A stretch of 7,817 nt of DNA from Bacteroidota bacterium (GCA_947463975.1 CANHUW010000075.1:1-7817); one strand, 5' to 3'. Counted from the stretch's first letter, positions 1-6,872 are shown. Notes: a model not told the origin generated them from the sequence alone. A program made the numbers and translations.

Positions 1-974
1 GCATATTCGTGAAATAGATTATCAGAGTAATCTTCGTTTCCAATTCTTCTATATTCAAATTTGTTATTAAAGGTAATCATGGTTTGATGTTCCATACCTG
101 AGTTAGGCACTTCCGCAATACCAATCTTTTCTTTATACCAAGGATACTCTCCAAAATATTTTTCTAAAATTTTTGAATCTCTCATTTTTGTTGCAATTAA
201 TTTTTTTGCATGCATCGTATCTTCTTCTAATACATAAAATTCTACAGGCACAACATTCCCATTGATAGTAGTATAACTATCTTTCACCACTTTGTATTTT
301 CCAATATTAAATAATACACAATAATTACTAATGGTATAATTGGTTTTCCAATGATAAGTAGATTTATTTTTTTGATGTGTTGTTTTTTGCAATAATCCAG
401 GACCTGCAACGACTAAGCCTTTCGGAACAGTGATTCGCATATCAACTCCTTCGTTGGGTTCATCACTTGGATGATCTTTACAAGGGAAATACATTCTTCC
501 ACCTTCTTTTTGAATATTAATAGAAACCCAATCATTTCCGCTGCTATCTTTAGACCACGTAAATCCACCTAACCATGGCGGCTTCACTGCAACAGGTGGA
601 ACACCACCATAATGAATATCGACCATTTGTTTACCAGCTTTAAAACTAGTTGAAGAACTAATATATATTTTATCCTCTTTTTGTTCAAAATTCACCACTT
701 TTTTATTGACTAAAATCTTGTTGACTTTTAATAAGTGTACTAAATCCAATAAAATAGTATCGGTTGATTTTGATAAGTTCATTGTTACCACCGTATTGCC
801 TTGTATAGATCTATTGGCGATGTCTACATCTAGTGTTACATCATAGTGTCGAATATCCATGATGGCTTGTAGCGGTTTTAATTTACCACCAGAAGACAAA
901 TAAGTTAAATCTTCTTGTTGAGCAAGTAAAGAAGATGTTAACATAACAAAAAGCATTGTAATAATTGATTTCAT
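1..974 (-). CDS. Secreted M1-family zinc metallopeptidase, N-terminal part (3' end beyond window)
   Basis: Reading the minus strand from the ATG at 974 gives 324 full codons without a stop to the window edge. Residues 1-19 are a signal peptide (MKSIITMLFVMLTSSLLAQ), so the enzyme is exported. The M1 N-terminal beta domain follows (RHYDVTLDVDIANRSIQG at 42-59), with the FPCKDHPSDEP segment at 163-173, which corresponds to the FPCxDEP region of M1 peptidases. SGMEHQ at 292-297 sits where the family has its GxMEN exopeptidase motif. The last visible residues are HEY (322-324) followed by GC, the start of an Ala codon. The frame therefore breaks off inside HEYA(H), the HExxH zinc site. Known family role: removal of N-terminal amino acids from peptides. 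The second zinc ligands and the C-terminal domain are not visible. It is transcribed divergently from the permease operon, with about 60 bases between them. Family assignment is strong; substrate is unknown. Confidence 0.9.
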   Translation of the reverse strand, partial: MKSIITMLFVMLTSSLLAQQEDLTYLSSGGKLKPLQAIMDIRHYDVTLDVDIANRSIQGNTVVTMNLSKSTDTILLDLVHLLKVNKILVNKKVVNFEQKEDKIYISSSTSFKAGKQMVDIHYGGVPPVAVKPPWLGGFTWSKDSSGNDWVSINIQKEGGRMYFPCKDHPSDEPNEGVDMRITVPKGLVVAGPGLLQKTTHQKNKSTYHWKTNYTISNYCVLFNIGKYKVVKDSYTTINGNVVPVEFYVLEEDTMHAKKLIATKMRDSKILEKYFGEYPWYKEKIGIAEVPNSGMEHQTMITFNNKFEYRRIGNEDYSDNLFHEY

Positions 975-1038
975 AAGCTGTGATTTACCCTATGAATTTA
1001 AGCAACTTTATTCTATATTCGTATATAATCATGTGCTA
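975..1038. promoter_or_regulatory. Divergent intergenic region with candidate promoters
   Basis: This short gap separates the divergent peptidase and permease genes, so both promoters should lie in it or just inside the coding ends. On the plus strand TATATTCG at 1014-1021 matches the Bacteroidota -7 consensus TAnnTTTG at all but one fixed position, and lies about 18 bases before the ATG at 1039. I see no good -33 TTTG at the expected distance. No convincing -7 element was found on the minus strand. No Shine-Dalgarno sequence precedes either start, which is normal for this phylum. Confidence 0.35.
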
Positions 1039-2514
1039 ATGAGTGGTGAACATTTGAAAAGAAATCTGGGCTTATTGGGCCTTATTGCCACTGGAATTTC
1101 ATCAATGATTGGTGCCTCTATCTACATTGTTCCATTTCAGATTCAAAAAACAGTTCCAGGTATCGGTCCTTATGTGGGAATTGCCTTTATAGTAGCAGCA
1201 ATACCTTCTTTATTAGCTGCGCTTTCTTATGCCATACTTTCTAGCGCCATGCCAAGGGCTGGTGGTACATATATATATGCAAGCAGATCCATGCATCCCT
1301 TCTGGGGTTTTGCAGCTAGTTTTTCCCAGTGGTTTGGCTTATCTATCGTTATGGGAGTAGTAGCTTATATGGTGATTCCTTTTTTAAATCAAATGATAGC
1401 ATTGTTGGTGGGTGAAAATCAATTTCATTTTTTTGAACAAGGGCTTAATAGATTATGGGCTGCACTTTTTTTATTATGGTTTTTTGTTTTCATCAATATT
1501 CGCGGCATCAAAACTTACCAAGTGACCGTAATCAGTTTAGTTATAATAACATTTTTATTATCAGGTCTGGTGATTTATTTTGGCTTGAGTACTACAAGAG
1601 AAGCATTTATTCAGTCGGTATTTGAAAAAAGGGGAATTCATATTATTACTCAAGTGGCTAATTTGGATCTAAAAACAATTGTTTCTGCAAGTGCCATTTT
1701 ATTTGCAAGTTTTATTGGATTTGATGCAATTGCACAAGCTGGAGGTGAAGCTAAAAATCCAACTAAAAATTTACCAAGAGCTATTTTAATCACCATTATA
1801 TTAGTGGGTCTTTTTTATATTGTTTTCACCTATAGCATATATCAATTAGTTCCTTGGAATTTTATTGCACAAGAAGCCATTGAGAAGGAAGTTTCTGCTC
1901 CTAGTTTGCTTAGTTATTTATTACCAAGATGGTGGTCTTTCTTAATTCTAGGAGGGGCATGTATTGCATTATTGAAAGACCTTCCATCAATGATATTGTC
2001 AGTTTCAAGATTGGTATTTGCTTGGTCGAAAGATGCCTTATTTCCAGCGCGTTTTATGAAAATACATGCTACCTATCAAAGCCCCTATCAAGCCATTATA
2101 TTCAGTGGACTGATTGCAACATGTGGTGTTGTAGGAACTCATTTTGCTTCAGATATATTTTTAGGAATTGATATTATGGTGATCTCCATGTTGGCTAATT
2201 TTATTTTAATATGTATTGCGGTTTTAAGTATTCCCAAATACAATCCAACATTAGCAGCAGACATTTCTATTTTTAAAAACCCCAAATTACAAAAATGGAT
2301 TGCTGGATCTGGAGTTATTTCGCTTAGCTTTTTTTTAATTTTAATGATTGAACAAGATATCAATAGTGTTTCTAAATCTTGGTATTTTTATCCAAGTTTG
2401 GTTTGGTTAATTGTAATGCTCATCGCATCAATGATATTTTTTATTTATTGGAAAAGATTACAAAAAAACAAAACTGATTTAAAAGAACAATTCAAACAAC
2501 TACCGCAAGAATAA
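1039..2514 (+). CDS. APC-superfamily amino acid/amine permease
   Basis: This is an inner-membrane secondary transporter of about 491 residues, the usual size for the APC family with 12 membrane helices. Numbering from ATG 1039, helix 1 carries GISSMIGASIY (19-29), the family's unwound substrate-binding stretch of the G-x-G type. The helix 6 region carries SFIGFDAIAQAGGEAKNPTKNLPRAI (about 224-249), with the conserved GGEAKNP(x)nLPRA loop. SRLVFAWSKDALFP (323-336) matches the R-x-x-x-A-x-DG-x-x-P loop of APC transporters, with Ala in place of Gly. The remaining sequence alternates long hydrophobic stretches and short loops up to about 471, then a charged cytoplasmic tail. A GTG at 1033 in the same frame could add two residues; I prefer the ATG. 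It is the first gene of a three-gene operon, 4 bases ahead of the reductase-RidA fusion, which suggests that the fusion acts on the imported compound. Substrate cannot be told from sequence. Confidence 0.88.
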   Translation: MSGEHLKRNLGLLGLIATGISSMIGASIYIVPFQIQKTVPGIGPYVGIAFIVAAIPSLLAALSYAILSSAMPRAGGTYIYASRSMHPFWGFAASFSQWFGLSIVMGVVAYMVIPFLNQMIALLVGENQFHFFEQGLNRLWAALFLLWFFVFINIRGIKTYQVTVISLVIITFLLSGLVIYFGLSTTREAFIQSVFEKRGIHIITQVANLDLKTIVSASAILFASFIGFDAIAQAGGEAKNPTKNLPRAILITIILVGLFYIVFTYSIYQLVPWNFIAQEAIEKEVSAPSLLSYLLPRWWSFLILGGACIALLKDLPSMILSVSRLVFAWSKDALFPARFMKIHATYQSPYQAIIFSGLIATCGVVGTHFASDIFLGIDIMVISMLANFILICIAVLSIPKYNPTLAADISIFKNPKLQKWIAGSGVISLSFFLILMIEQDINSVSKSWYFYPSLVWLIVMLIASMIFFIYWKRLQKNKTDLKEQFKQLPQE

Positions 2515-2518
2515 TTTT

Positions 2519-3946
2519 ATGAAGAATCAATTCACCATTCCAAAAGCAATTATTGGTTTATGGCAAATAGCCGATATGGAGAGATCAGGCAATAAAGTGG
2601 ATCCTGCAATTGCCGCGAAATCAATGATGCAGTACTATGAAAATGGATTTACTTGTTTTGATATGGCAGATCATTATGGGTCTTCAGAAGAAATTGCGGG
2701 TTATTGTAAAAAACATTTCGCACCTTCTGACATTCAATTTTTTACCAAATGGGTCCCTAGTCCTGGTGTAATTACTGAAAAAATTGCAGAAGAAGCTGTT
2801 GAAAGAGCATTAAAAAGATTGGATTCCCCTCAAATTGATTTATTACAATTTCATGCATGGAATTATGCTGATCCTAATTGGTTGAATGCGCTTTATGCCC
2901 TCAATAAACTAAGAGAAAAGGGTTTGATTGCTCATATTGGATTGACCAACTTTGATCATATACATTTAAATATGGTCGTTGCTTCAGGTATACCTATTGT
3001 AAGTAACCAAATTGCTTATTCTTTATTAGATCAAAGAGGTAGTCATGCAATGGCGGCTACTTGTTTGCAAAACAATGTTCAACTTCTGGCTTATGGAACT
3101 GTGGCCGGTGGTTTCTTTTCAGAAAAATGGTTAGGTAAAGCAGCACCAGAAATCTCAGAATCGTTGACCTGGTCACAGATGAAATATAAAAGGTTTATAG
3201 ATGCCGCAGGTGGTTGGTCTTGGTTTCAATCGATGCTTTCTACATTATCAACCATAGCAAGTTCTAAAAATGTAAGCATAGCAACCATTGCTAGTGCTTA
3301 TATGGCACAAGCACCTGCTGTGGGTGCTGTTATCATTGGCTCTAGATTAGGCGCATCCGAACATATTGAAGAAAATAAAAAAATACTGACACTTCAATTA
3401 ACCGAGTCAGATAAAAAAGCCATTGAAGCAGTTTTATTGAAGGCCAATAAAATTGCAGGCAACTGCGGCGACGAATACAGAAAGCCGCCATTTTTAACTG
3501 CGAGTGGTGACTTGAGCCATCATATAAAAGAGTTCCCCAAACCGTATGAAATAAAAGTCTCAGAAGATGGAAAGACCAGCGTTTTTTCTGGAACACCATG
3601 GGAGCCATTAGCAGGTTATGCAAGAGCCGTCAAAAAGGGCAATCATATTTTTGTATCTGGAACAACTGCAACAAATGGTAATATCATTATTGGAGGGAAT
3701 GATCCAGCAGCACAAACGCATTTTGTGATCGATAAAATTGAAGGAGCATTAAATTCATTAGATGCCAAATTAGAAGATGTGGTTAGAACAAAAGTTTTTG
3801 TAAATAATATAGAACAGTGGGAAGCTATAGCAAGAGCACATGGTGAAAGATTTGCCCATATACAACCTGCCAATACAATGGTAGAAGCTAAATTAGTAGG
3901 TGATGGATATTTAGTAGAAATTGAAGTGGATGCTATTGTAAATTAA
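2519..3946 (+). CDS. Aldo/keto reductase fused to a RidA-like (YjgF/YER057c/UK114) domain
   Basis: A 475-residue cytoplasmic protein with two domains. Residues 1 to about 310 form an NADPH-type aldo/keto reductase barrel. The catalytic tetrad is complete: D48 and Y53 in FDMADHYGSSE, K77 in FFTKW, H112 in LLQFHAW. GLTNF (141-145), SNQIAYSLLD (162-171) and the cofactor-binding IIGSRLGASEHIEEN (272-286) are also in place. A linker of about 50 residues follows. From about 362 to the end lies a RidA-like domain (HIFVSGTTAT at 376-385, VVRTKVFV at 421-428, AHGERFAHIQPANTMVEAKLV at 440-460, LVEIEVDA at 465-472). Catalytic RidA enamine/imine deaminases have Arg in P-A-R-S/T near this end; here the position is N452, so deaminase activity is doubtful. 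Stand-alone reductases of this family are usually around 300-350 residues, so this is a true fusion in one uninterrupted frame. The start is 4 bases after the permease stop, so translation is probably coupled. Substrate unknown. Confidence 0.9.
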   Translation: MKNQFTIPKAIIGLWQIADMERSGNKVDPAIAAKSMMQYYENGFTCFDMADHYGSSEEIAGYCKKHFAPSDIQFFTKWVPSPGVITEKIAEEAVERALKRLDSPQIDLLQFHAWNYADPNWLNALYALNKLREKGLIAHIGLTNFDHIHLNMVVASGIPIVSNQIAYSLLDQRGSHAMAATCLQNNVQLLAYGTVAGGFFSEKWLGKAAPEISESLTWSQMKYKRFIDAAGGWSWFQSMLSTLSTIASSKNVSIATIASAYMAQAPAVGAVIIGSRLGASEHIEENKKILTLQLTESDKKAIEAVLLKANKIAGNCGDEYRKPPFLTASGDLSHHIKEFPKPYEIKVSEDGKTSVFSGTPWEPLAGYARAVKKGNHIFVSGTTATNGNIIIGGNDPAAQTHFVIDKIEGALNSLDAKLEDVVRTKVFVNNIEQWEAIARAHGERFAHIQPANTMVEAKLVGDGYLVEIEVDAIVN

Positions 3947-3952
3947 ATAATC

Positions 3953-4414
3953 ATGAGAAACCTAGAACCTTCTTTAGAAAAATTGTATAGCTTCATTCAA
4001 CATGCTGATCAATTAAATAGTAGCATATCTTCTGTAAATGTAGCATGGCATATAGAACACAGCTTATTGGTGATCACAAAAATTATTGAAACTGTAGTAA
4101 ACTCTAATCCAGATAAATACGAGTGGAAATTTGATATAAAAAGAAGCTATGTTTTTTTAGTAGGAAAGTTTCCTAGAGGAAAAGCCAATGCACCTGAAAT
4201 TGTTATACCCAAACAATTAGAGCAACCGAATTACGATATATTATTTGCAAACACTAGAGAAGCAATTAAAAATTTAGAAAGCGCGAATCCTAATCAATAT
4301 TTTACACATCCAATCTTTGGAAAGCTTAATAAGCGGCACACATTTATCATGTTAGACATTCACACCAAACATCATCTAGATATTATAGAAGATATTATTT
4401 CTCAAACTCTATAA
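3953..4414 (+). CDS. DinB-like four-helix protein, DUF1569 type
   Basis: A 153-residue cytoplasmic protein, third gene of the permease operon, starting 6 bases after the fusion gene stops. Its pattern fits the DinB/YfiT-like metal-binding four-helix bundle, DUF1569 branch. An N-terminal helix ends in AWHIEH (31-36), giving H33 and H36. A HPIFGKLNK segment (119-127) is typical of the branch, and the last helix has HTKHH (137-141), giving an H-x3-H pair (H137/H141). Together H33 with H137/H141 could form the single-metal triad common in this superfamily. Several DinB-like proteins are thiol-dependent S-transferases, for example those using bacillithiol, but that function is not shown for DUF1569 and is only a possibility here. 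Its 3' end overlaps the convergent propeller gene by 20 bases. Family call by motif memory, moderately sure. Confidence 0.75.
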   Translation: MRNLEPSLEKLYSFIQHADQLNSSISSVNVAWHIEHSLLVITKIIETVVNSNPDKYEWKFDIKRSYVFLVGKFPRGKANAPEIVIPKQLEQPNYDILFANTREAIKNLESANPNQYFTHPIFGKLNKRHTFIMLDIHTKHHLDIIEDIISQTL

Positions 4415-4417
4415 TAT
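4380..4417. repeat. 10-base perfect inverted repeat in the convergent gene overlap
   Basis: ATATTATAGA at 4380-4389 is the exact reverse complement of TCTATAATAT at 4408-4417, with an 18-base loop. It spans the 3' ends of the DinB-like gene and the opposite-strand propeller gene, and the right arm contains the TAA stop of the DinB-like gene (4412-4414). With only one G:C pair per stem it would be a weak hairpin, and no clean T-run follows on either strand, so it is not a textbook Rho-independent terminator. It might still slow polymerase or protect 3' ends from both directions. Confidence 0.5.
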
Positions 4418-5672
4418 GTTCGGATGCGTATTCATCATCTCCTGGTTTAATTCGCTTCACAAAAAATCTTGCACGCTTGCCTAATTTTAATGAAGTGCGT
4501 CTTTCTTTAATATCTTCCTCGGTATCTAGTGGTTGTAAAGAAGGATACCATAAAATGTATCCAGGTTTCTGAAACACTAATTGAGGTTTACTCCATTGTT
4601 GACTATTGTTTCCGATGCCTAAATCTTTATTTTTGTTAAATGAGATAAAAATTTTATCGCCCTCCCAAGATTTTCCTTCTACTTTTCCCATCATCATCAC
4701 CCAACAATTTAAATAAGTATTCCAACTAACAGAAGGACCCCAATGAAATCCACCTGTAGGAGATGAAGCTGCACCACCTCCATCTGCTTTTGAGATTTGT
4801 AAAGATTGCACTGGTTTCCCAAAACTATTATGTGCAATGGTGAATGCTTTCCCATCCCAACGCTTTGCTTTGCCAACTGGATTGTCTAAATCGCTTAAAG
4901 CAATTCTAGCAATACTTATACATTGTCCAGAAGCCTCCTTCATTGCATCATAATTTTTTGCATCATATACTCCTGGGTAACCGTATTCACCATAAAAAAC
5001 ATATAAATAATCTCCACTAGCAATGGCTGATGGATCACCCACCCCTCCCGCAAATGTGTTTGAAGTATTATGTGGCTTTAAAATCATTCGAGGGTCTAAG
5101 TCTTCTAAAATGATGCCTTTATTGTCCCAAGATTTCCCACCGTCTGTAGATTTCATAATACCAATTCTACAAACTGCAGCAGGACTTTCGGGTCCAGTTA
5201 ATCCTTGTGGCCATAACTTACTATTTGTATAACCTTCCTTTGTTTTTTCATCATAAGGAAGTGTTATGGGATAGTTCTCGTTATGATATAAAGCATATAA
5301 TGTTAAGCCTGATTTATCTTTAGCATCTTGATATACCGTTTCAAACCAAACTGCACCATGTAAACCCTTTTGTCCAATAGGAACATTGGGTGGCATTATA
5401 GGATTAAAAAACTGATCTGCTTTATTTTGAAATACAATACTTGCATTTTTTCCATTGGAGTATTTTAAATCTCTTGCATCTCCCCAAAGTGGATCCTCTC
5501 CATATTTTCCTGGGAAAATTCTTAAGGTATCACCTACCCAAGCCTCGGCCATGTTACAGTCAACAAATGAATTAAATTTGACTTTGCTTGCAGGAATTAA
5601 TTTAAACTTTGGATTTGTTGGTTCTTGAATAAATAAACTAATCAACCAGCTAAGTAAAATGAATAATGGCAT
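4395..5672 (-). CDS. Secreted beta-propeller protein, sialidase/GH43-like, Asp box
   Basis: A 425-residue protein with an N-terminal hydrophobic signal (MPLFILLSWLISLFIQEP, 1-18), so it is exported or membrane-anchored in the periplasm. It has a clear Asp box, STDGGKSW at 175-182 (pattern S-x-D-x-G-x-T/S-W), a turn found in sialidases and other propellers. GGVGDPSAIASGDYLYVFYGEYG at 209-231 resembles the GDPS(x) strand of five-bladed GH43/GH32-type propellers, with D213 a candidate catalytic or structural Asp. FHWGPSVSWNTYLNCWVMMMG (309-329) looks like another blade. Only one Asp box is evident, and I cannot name a full catalytic set, so glycosidase activity is an inference from fold; it could instead be a sugar-binding propeller. 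It is divergent from the esterase gene, across a 59-base gap with a palindrome. It overlaps the DinB-like gene at the 3' end. No T9SS C-terminal sorting domain is apparent. Confidence 0.7.
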   Translation of the reverse strand: MPLFILLSWLISLFIQEPTNPKFKLIPASKVKFNSFVDCNMAEAWVGDTLRIFPGKYGEDPLWGDARDLKYSNGKNASIVFQNKADQFFNPIMPPNVPIGQKGLHGAVWFETVYQDAKDKSGLTLYALYHNENYPITLPYDEKTKEGYTNSKLWPQGLTGPESPAAVCRIGIMKSTDGGKSWDNKGIILEDLDPRMILKPHNTSNTFAGGVGDPSAIASGDYLYVFYGEYGYPGVYDAKNYDAMKEASGQCISIARIALSDLDNPVGKAKRWDGKAFTIAHNSFGKPVQSLQISKADGGGAASSPTGGFHWGPSVSWNTYLNCWVMMMGKVEGKSWEGDKIFISFNKNKDLGIGNNSQQWSKPQLVFQKPGYILWYPSLQPLDTEEDIKERRTSLKLGKRARFFVKRIKPGDDEYASEHIIEFEK

Positions 5673-5731
5673 ATGCTATATTTTAGATTATGTAATCTAC
5701 TAAATTTATTAACTTCAATAAAATATCTTAG
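5673..5731. promoter_or_regulatory. Divergent promoter region of propeller and esterase genes
   Basis: All 59 bases lie between two divergent secreted-protein genes. The stretch is very AT-rich. TAAATTTA at 5701-5708 is one base off the Bacteroidota -7 consensus TAnnTTTG. It reads the same on both strands, so it could serve either gene, although it lies 23 bases before the esterase ATG, the more natural partner. A TTTA at 5682-5685 sits near the expected -33 distance from it. No Shine-Dalgarno sequence is present. Promoter calls are tentative. Confidence 0.35.
5684..5699. promoter_or_regulatory. 16-base palindrome, candidate operator
   Basis: TAGATTA (5684-5690), a 2-base spacer TG, then TAATCTA (5693-5699): perfect 7-base arms. 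Its place, 12 bases from the propeller start and 33 bases from the esterase start, directly next to the candidate -7 element, is where a dimeric repressor or activator would control both genes. No regulator gene is in the window, so the protein that would bind is unknown. AT-rich DNA makes chance palindromes commoner, which limits confidence. Confidence 0.45.
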
Positions 5732-6634
5732 ATGAAAATTTATATAACATTCTTTATTTCAATACTAATGCTTTCAAATACAGTAAATGCGCAATATCAA
5801 TCATTATATTCAACTACGCCAAATCAAATTGTTGTGGCTAATGAAGAAAAAGAAGATATATATAATGGCATCACTATTGTAAGCAAAGTAACAGAACCAG
5901 CTTATCAGTATTTTAGAGTAAAAGGGGATGATATTAAAAGACCTTGTGTGATCATTTATCCAGGAGGAGGCTATTTTATTTTAGCAAGTGGACATGAAGG
6001 CGTAGATGTGGCTAAATTTTTTAATAGTATAGGTGTGAATGCGATGGTAGTAAAGTATCGTATTCCAAACGATAAAGCGCAAGTTGATAAATCTATAGCA
6101 CCTTTACAAGATGCACAGCAAGCAATGCTTCTAGCAAGAACCAATGCTGCTGATTGGGGCATTGATGCAAATAAGATTGGCATTTTGGGATTCTCTGCAG
6201 GAGGACATTTGGCTGCAAGTTTATCTAGTCATTACGCAGATATAAAAATTGATAATCCATTAAATATTTCTTTAAGGCCTAATTTTCAAATTTTAATATA
6301 TCCAGTAATTACTATGAATGATTTTGGACATGCCGGTTCTAAAGAAAATTTGATTGGAAAAAATCCAACAGATGCGCAGGTGCAATATTATAGCAATGAA
6401 TTAAATGTAGATTCACAAACGCCACCAGCTTTTATTGTACATGCCAAAAACGATGATGCAGTGCCCGTTCAAAATGCATACGAGTATGATAAAGCACTGA
6501 AGGCTAATAAAGTGGCTTCAACTTTATACTTATTTGAAAAAGGGGGTCATGGGTTTGGTATGATAAACCCAACATCAACCGTACAGTGGACAACGCCATT
6601 AACTGAATGGCTTCGTGAAAGAAAAATTATCTAA
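5732..6634 (+). CDS. Secreted alpha/beta-hydrolase, acetyl-esterase/xylan-esterase type
   Basis: A 300-residue serine hydrolase with a signal peptide ending MLSNTVNA|QY (cleavage after residue 20, type I site, no lipobox Cys). The oxyanion-hole loop is YPGGGYFILASGHEG (76-90), the counterpart of HGGG in esterases of the Aes/BD-FAE group. The nucleophile elbow is GFSAGGH (153-159) with S155. The acid residue lies in HAKNDDAVP (237-245), most likely D242 or D241. The catalytic His is H273 in EKGGHGFG (269-276). The triad is therefore complete and the length is typical of the family. Relatives remove acetyl or feruloyl groups from plant polysaccharides or other small esters; the actual substrate is not readable. 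The divergent neighbour is a secreted propeller, which fits glycan processing outside the cytoplasm. The stop is one base from the stop of the convergent small membrane protein gene. Confidence 0.88.
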   Translation: MKIYITFFISILMLSNTVNAQYQSLYSTTPNQIVVANEEKEDIYNGITIVSKVTEPAYQYFRVKGDDIKRPCVIIYPGGGYFILASGHEGVDVAKFFNSIGVNAMVVKYRIPNDKAQVDKSIAPLQDAQQAMLLARTNAADWGIDANKIGILGFSAGGHLAASLSSHYADIKIDNPLNISLRPNFQILIYPVITMNDFGHAGSKENLIGKNPTDAQVQYYSNELNVDSQTPPAFIVHAKNDDAVPVQNAYEYDKALKANKVASTLYLFEKGGHGFGMINPTSTVQWTTPLTEWLRERKII

Positions 6635-6635
6635 A

Positions 6636-6872
6636 CTATTTATTTTCTGCTCTTCTTCTTGCTTCCTCTGCTTCTTTGTAAATACGAATCCATGTAAGCG
6701 AGATATCGATTACGGCCAATAATGGTCCTAAGATAATCACCATAATTACTTCCAAGCCTGGAGTATATCCAATAACGCCATCAAAAGAGGTAGACTTAGA
6801 TCTTTTGTATAATTTATATACACAATAGATGGCAGACACGATCCAGATAGCGAAGATGATATTTTGACTCAT
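6636..6872 (-). CDS. Small two-helix membrane protein, unknown function
   Basis: A 78-residue protein that I do not recognise. Two hydrophobic segments are clear: about 4-22 (NIIFAIWIVSAIYCVYKLY) and about 40-63 (starting LEVIMVIILGPLL). A basic stretch KRSKS (23-27) follows the first helix, and a charged tail EAEEARRRAENK (67-78) ends the protein. The positive-inside rule does not settle topology, because both the loop and the tail carry basic residues; a hairpin with both ends outside, or the reverse, is possible. It looks real rather than a shadow frame: it has a well-placed promoter element just upstream, fills a gap exactly between two genes, and has a coherent membrane pattern. Its stop (TAG) lies one base from the stop of the esterase gene on the other strand. 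Confidence 0.7.
   Translation of the reverse strand: MSQNIIFAIWIVSAIYCVYKLYKRSKSTSFDGVIGYTPGLEVIMVIILGPLLAVIDISLTWIRIYKEAEEARRRAENK

Noticed and set aside
1014..1027. TATA-rich near-palindrome TATATTCGTATATA
   Set aside because: Arms are only TATA repeats, expected by chance in AT-rich intergenic DNA; kept only as part of a weak promoter call.
1033..1038. GTG at 1033 as start of the permease
   Set aside because: The in-frame ATG at 1039 is only two codons later, gives a normal APC N-terminus, and no ribosome binding site favours the GTG.
1929..2171. Plus-strand open frame inside the permease gene
   Set aside because: It lies in another frame of a clear transporter, has no promoter or motif, and the permease frame is unbroken.
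3590..3620. Possible artefactual join between the two domains of the fusion gene
   Set aside because: The frame is continuous through the linker, base use does not change, and there is no in-frame stop or clear internal start that would make two genes.
3342..3623. Open frame on the minus strand opposite the reductase-RidA gene
   Set aside because: It lies fully inside a well-supported gene, has no family motif, and its sequence reads as the antisense of the linker region.
5732..5800. Esterase as a lipoprotein
   Set aside because: The cleavage site reads VNA|QY with no Cys, so a type I signal peptide fits.
6620..6648. Possible terminator hairpin AGAAAA/TTTTCT between the esterase and small membrane protein genes
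   Set aside because: A six-base AT-rich stem with a 17-base loop and no GC core is too weak to call.
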